6,617 nucleotides of DNA, taken from positions 1 to 6,617 of the forward strand of contig JAHENO010000151.1 of NCBI GenBank assembly GCA_018609945.1, in the 5' to 3' direction. Source of the stretch: Haloarculaceae archaeon. GTDB taxonomy: Archaea; Halobacteriota; Halobacteria; Halobacteriales; Haloarculaceae. The translations under genes and the position numbers were made by a program. The notes beneath the pieces are model-generated. The model made no database searches. It had not been told where the DNA came from and was given only the letters and a program-made list of their open reading frames with translations. Shown piece after piece: positions 5,358-6,617 of this stretch. Numbering within the stretch: position 1 is the first letter of the stretch; each line of letters begins with the position of its first letter.

Positions 5358-6617
5358 CTACAGAATGACGGTCTTGTAGCGGAGGAACTCCTCGATAGTG
5401 GTGTGGAGGCCTTCCCGGCCGATGCCCGAGGCTTTGTTGCCCCCGAAGGGGAAATCCCCCAGCCCGTGGGAGGGGGCGCCGTTGATGCGCACCGCACCCG
5501 CGTCTACCCGGTCCGACAGCGACAGCGCGCGGTTGTACTCCGACGTGAAGATGGCCGCGTCCAGCGCCAGCTCGCCCGCATTCGCCAGGTCGACGGCCTC
5601 CTCTTCCGTCTCGAAGCGCGTCACCGCAGCGACCGGGCCGAACTGCTCTTCGGTGAGGATGCGGGCGTCGTGGGGAATGTCTGCCAGCAGCGTCGGCTCG
5701 AACCAGACGCCCTCGTGGTCGCCCCCGCGGACCAGCGTCGCGCCCTTCTCGACGGCGTCGTCGACCAGTTCCTGCACCCAGGCGGCCTGGTCTTCGTCGA
5801 TCAGCGGGCCGACAGCGGTGGCCTCCTCGAAGAGGTCGCCCTGCTGCCAGTCGTCCATCTCGGCGTCGATCCGCTCGACCAGGTCGTCGTGGACCGACTC
5901 GTGGGCCAGCACCCGGCTCACCGCCGAACACCGCTGGCCGGCGTACTTCAAAGAGCCTGCCGTGCACGCCCCGGTCACCGTCGAGAGGTCCGCGTCCGGA
6001 AACACCAGCGCCGGCGCGTTCCCGCCCAACTCCATGTGCAGATTCACCATCCCGCTGGTCCGGGCGACGTGCTGGCCGGCGCCCGACGAGCCCGTCATCG
6101 CAATCGCGTTCACCCGGTCGTCGCCCGCCAGGACGTCACCGACGACGCTGCCCCGCCCGGGCACGAAATTGAACGCGCCGTCGGGCACGTCCGACTCGGC
6201 GATACACTCCGCCAGGATCGCCCCGCTGACCGGCGTCTTGCTCGCCGGCTTGAAAATCACGCTGTTGCCGGCCGCGATGGCGGGCGCCACCTGCAGCGTC
6301 GTCGTCGCCAACGGATAGTTGTACGGCCCGATACACAACACCGTGCCGACGGGTTCGGGCTTGACGATCCCCTGCCAGCCCTCGTGGCCGTCAGTGGTGC
6401 CTTCGATGTACTCGCCGTCGATGGAGTGTGCCTCCTCGATGGCCCGCCGGAACCGCTCGACCGCCGAATCGACCTCGCCGCGGGCGCTGGAAATCGGCTT
6501 GCCCGCCTCCCGGACGATCACCTCCGCGATCTCCTCGCGGCGCTGCTCGATGTTGTCCGCGATCTGCTCCAGCCAGCGCGTCCGCTCGACGATCGTCGTC
6601 TCGCGCAACGTCGGCTC
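5358..6617 (-). CDS. Aldehyde dehydrogenase, GapN/lactaldehyde dehydrogenase-like, 5' end missing
   Basis: The frame gives 419 residues and is still open at the right edge. ALDHs usually have about 475-490, so about 60 N-terminal residues are missing; the TTG at 6608 is an internal Leu codon, not a start. Counting from the first visible residue, the family motifs are G-P-Y-N-Y-P-L-A (97-104, catalytic Asn N100), F-K-P-A-S (122-126), T-G-S-S-G-A-G (175-181), M-E-L-G-G-N (195-200, general base E196), G-Q-R-C (227-230, nucleophile C230), E-E-Q-F-G-P (323-328) and S-G-I-G-R-E-G (397-403). These show an active NAD(P)-dependent aldehyde oxidation to acid, acting in the cytoplasm. The Y-A-G-Q-R-C-S-A-V-S-R segment and the C-terminus resemble GapN and lactaldehyde dehydrogenases. 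Position 126, which is Glu in NAD-preferring ALDHs, is Ser here, suggesting NADP use. The exact substrate is undecided. The DUF5518-like gene lies 78 bp downstream. Confidence 0.93.
   Translation of the reverse strand, partial: EPTLRETTIVERTRWLEQIADNIEQRREEIAEVIVREAGKPISSARGEVDSAVERFRRAIEEAHSIDGEYIEGTTDGHEGWQGIVKPEPVGTVLCIGPYNYPLATTTLQVAPAIAAGNSVIFKPASKTPVSGAILAECIAESDVPDGAFNFVPGRGSVVGDVLAGDDRVNAIAMTGSSGAGQHVARTSGMVNLHMELGGNAPALVFPDADLSTVTGACTAGSLKYAGQRCSAVSRVLAHESVHDDLVERIDAEMDDWQQGDLFEEATAVGPLIDEDQAAWVQELVDDAVEKGATLVRGGDHEGVWFEPTLLADIPHDARILTEEQFGPVAAVTRFETEEEAVDLANAGELALDAAIFTSEYNRALSLSDRVDAGAVRINGAPSHGLGDFPFGGNKASGIGREGLHTTIEEFLRYKTVIL

Noticed and set aside
4042..5967. A 641-codon open frame on the minus strand
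   Set aside because: It crosses the SDR (opposite strand), the DUF5518-like gene and most of the aldehyde dehydrogenase in another frame. Its product is dominated by Arg, Gly and Pro, as expected of a shadow frame in GC-rich DNA.
5398..6318. A 306-codon plus-strand frame opposite the aldehyde dehydrogenase
   Set aside because: It is Ser/Thr/Ala-rich with no motifs, and the minus-strand ALDH is unmistakable.

Overview
The window reads as chromosomal DNA of a halophilic archaeon (Halobacteria). The genes are GC-rich, and the proteins are rich in Asp/Glu and poor in Lys. Several promoters place a TATA-like box about 26-30 bp before the start codon, as expected for leaderless haloarchaeal transcripts. 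Two small families typical of haloarchaea are present (UPF0058 and a DUF5518-like membrane protein). No genus is claimed.

Layout: (1) 1-1058, minus strand: an IclR-type regulator followed, with an ATGA overlap, by the N-terminus of an AMP-forming acyl-CoA synthetase that runs off the left edge. This is probably a substrate-responsive catabolic operon. (2) 1059-1892: about 830 bp with no convincing gene. It contains two patches of only about 17-18% GC, a perfect 9-bp-arm palindrome, an 11-bp inverted repeat, and a nested set of inverted repeats centred near 1681-1687. It is the least explained part of the window. (3) 1893-2954, minus strand: a HerA/DUF87-type ATPase with intact Walker A and B motifs and no nurA beside it. 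(4) 3059-3694, plus strand: a divergent uracil-DNA-glycosylase-superfamily protein that appears to lack parts of the canonical active site and the full iron-sulfur cysteine set. (5) 3819-4079, plus: a UPF0058 protein with its own promoter. (6) 4141-4875, plus: a classical short-chain dehydrogenase/reductase with a complete catalytic set. (7) 4872-5279, minus: a DUF5518-like membrane protein, convergent with the SDR and overlapping it by 4 bp. (8) 5358-6617, minus: an aldehyde dehydrogenase of the GapN/lactaldehyde dehydrogenase-like branch, cut by the right edge before its N-terminus.

The genes do not form one pathway. The clear functional unit is the IclR-acyl-CoA synthetase pair. The divergent ATPase and glycosylase-like genes may be linked through DNA metabolism, but only position suggests that. 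I did not find a clear new defence or mobile system. The best leads are the structured AT-rich intergenic region and the degenerate glycosylase-like protein.
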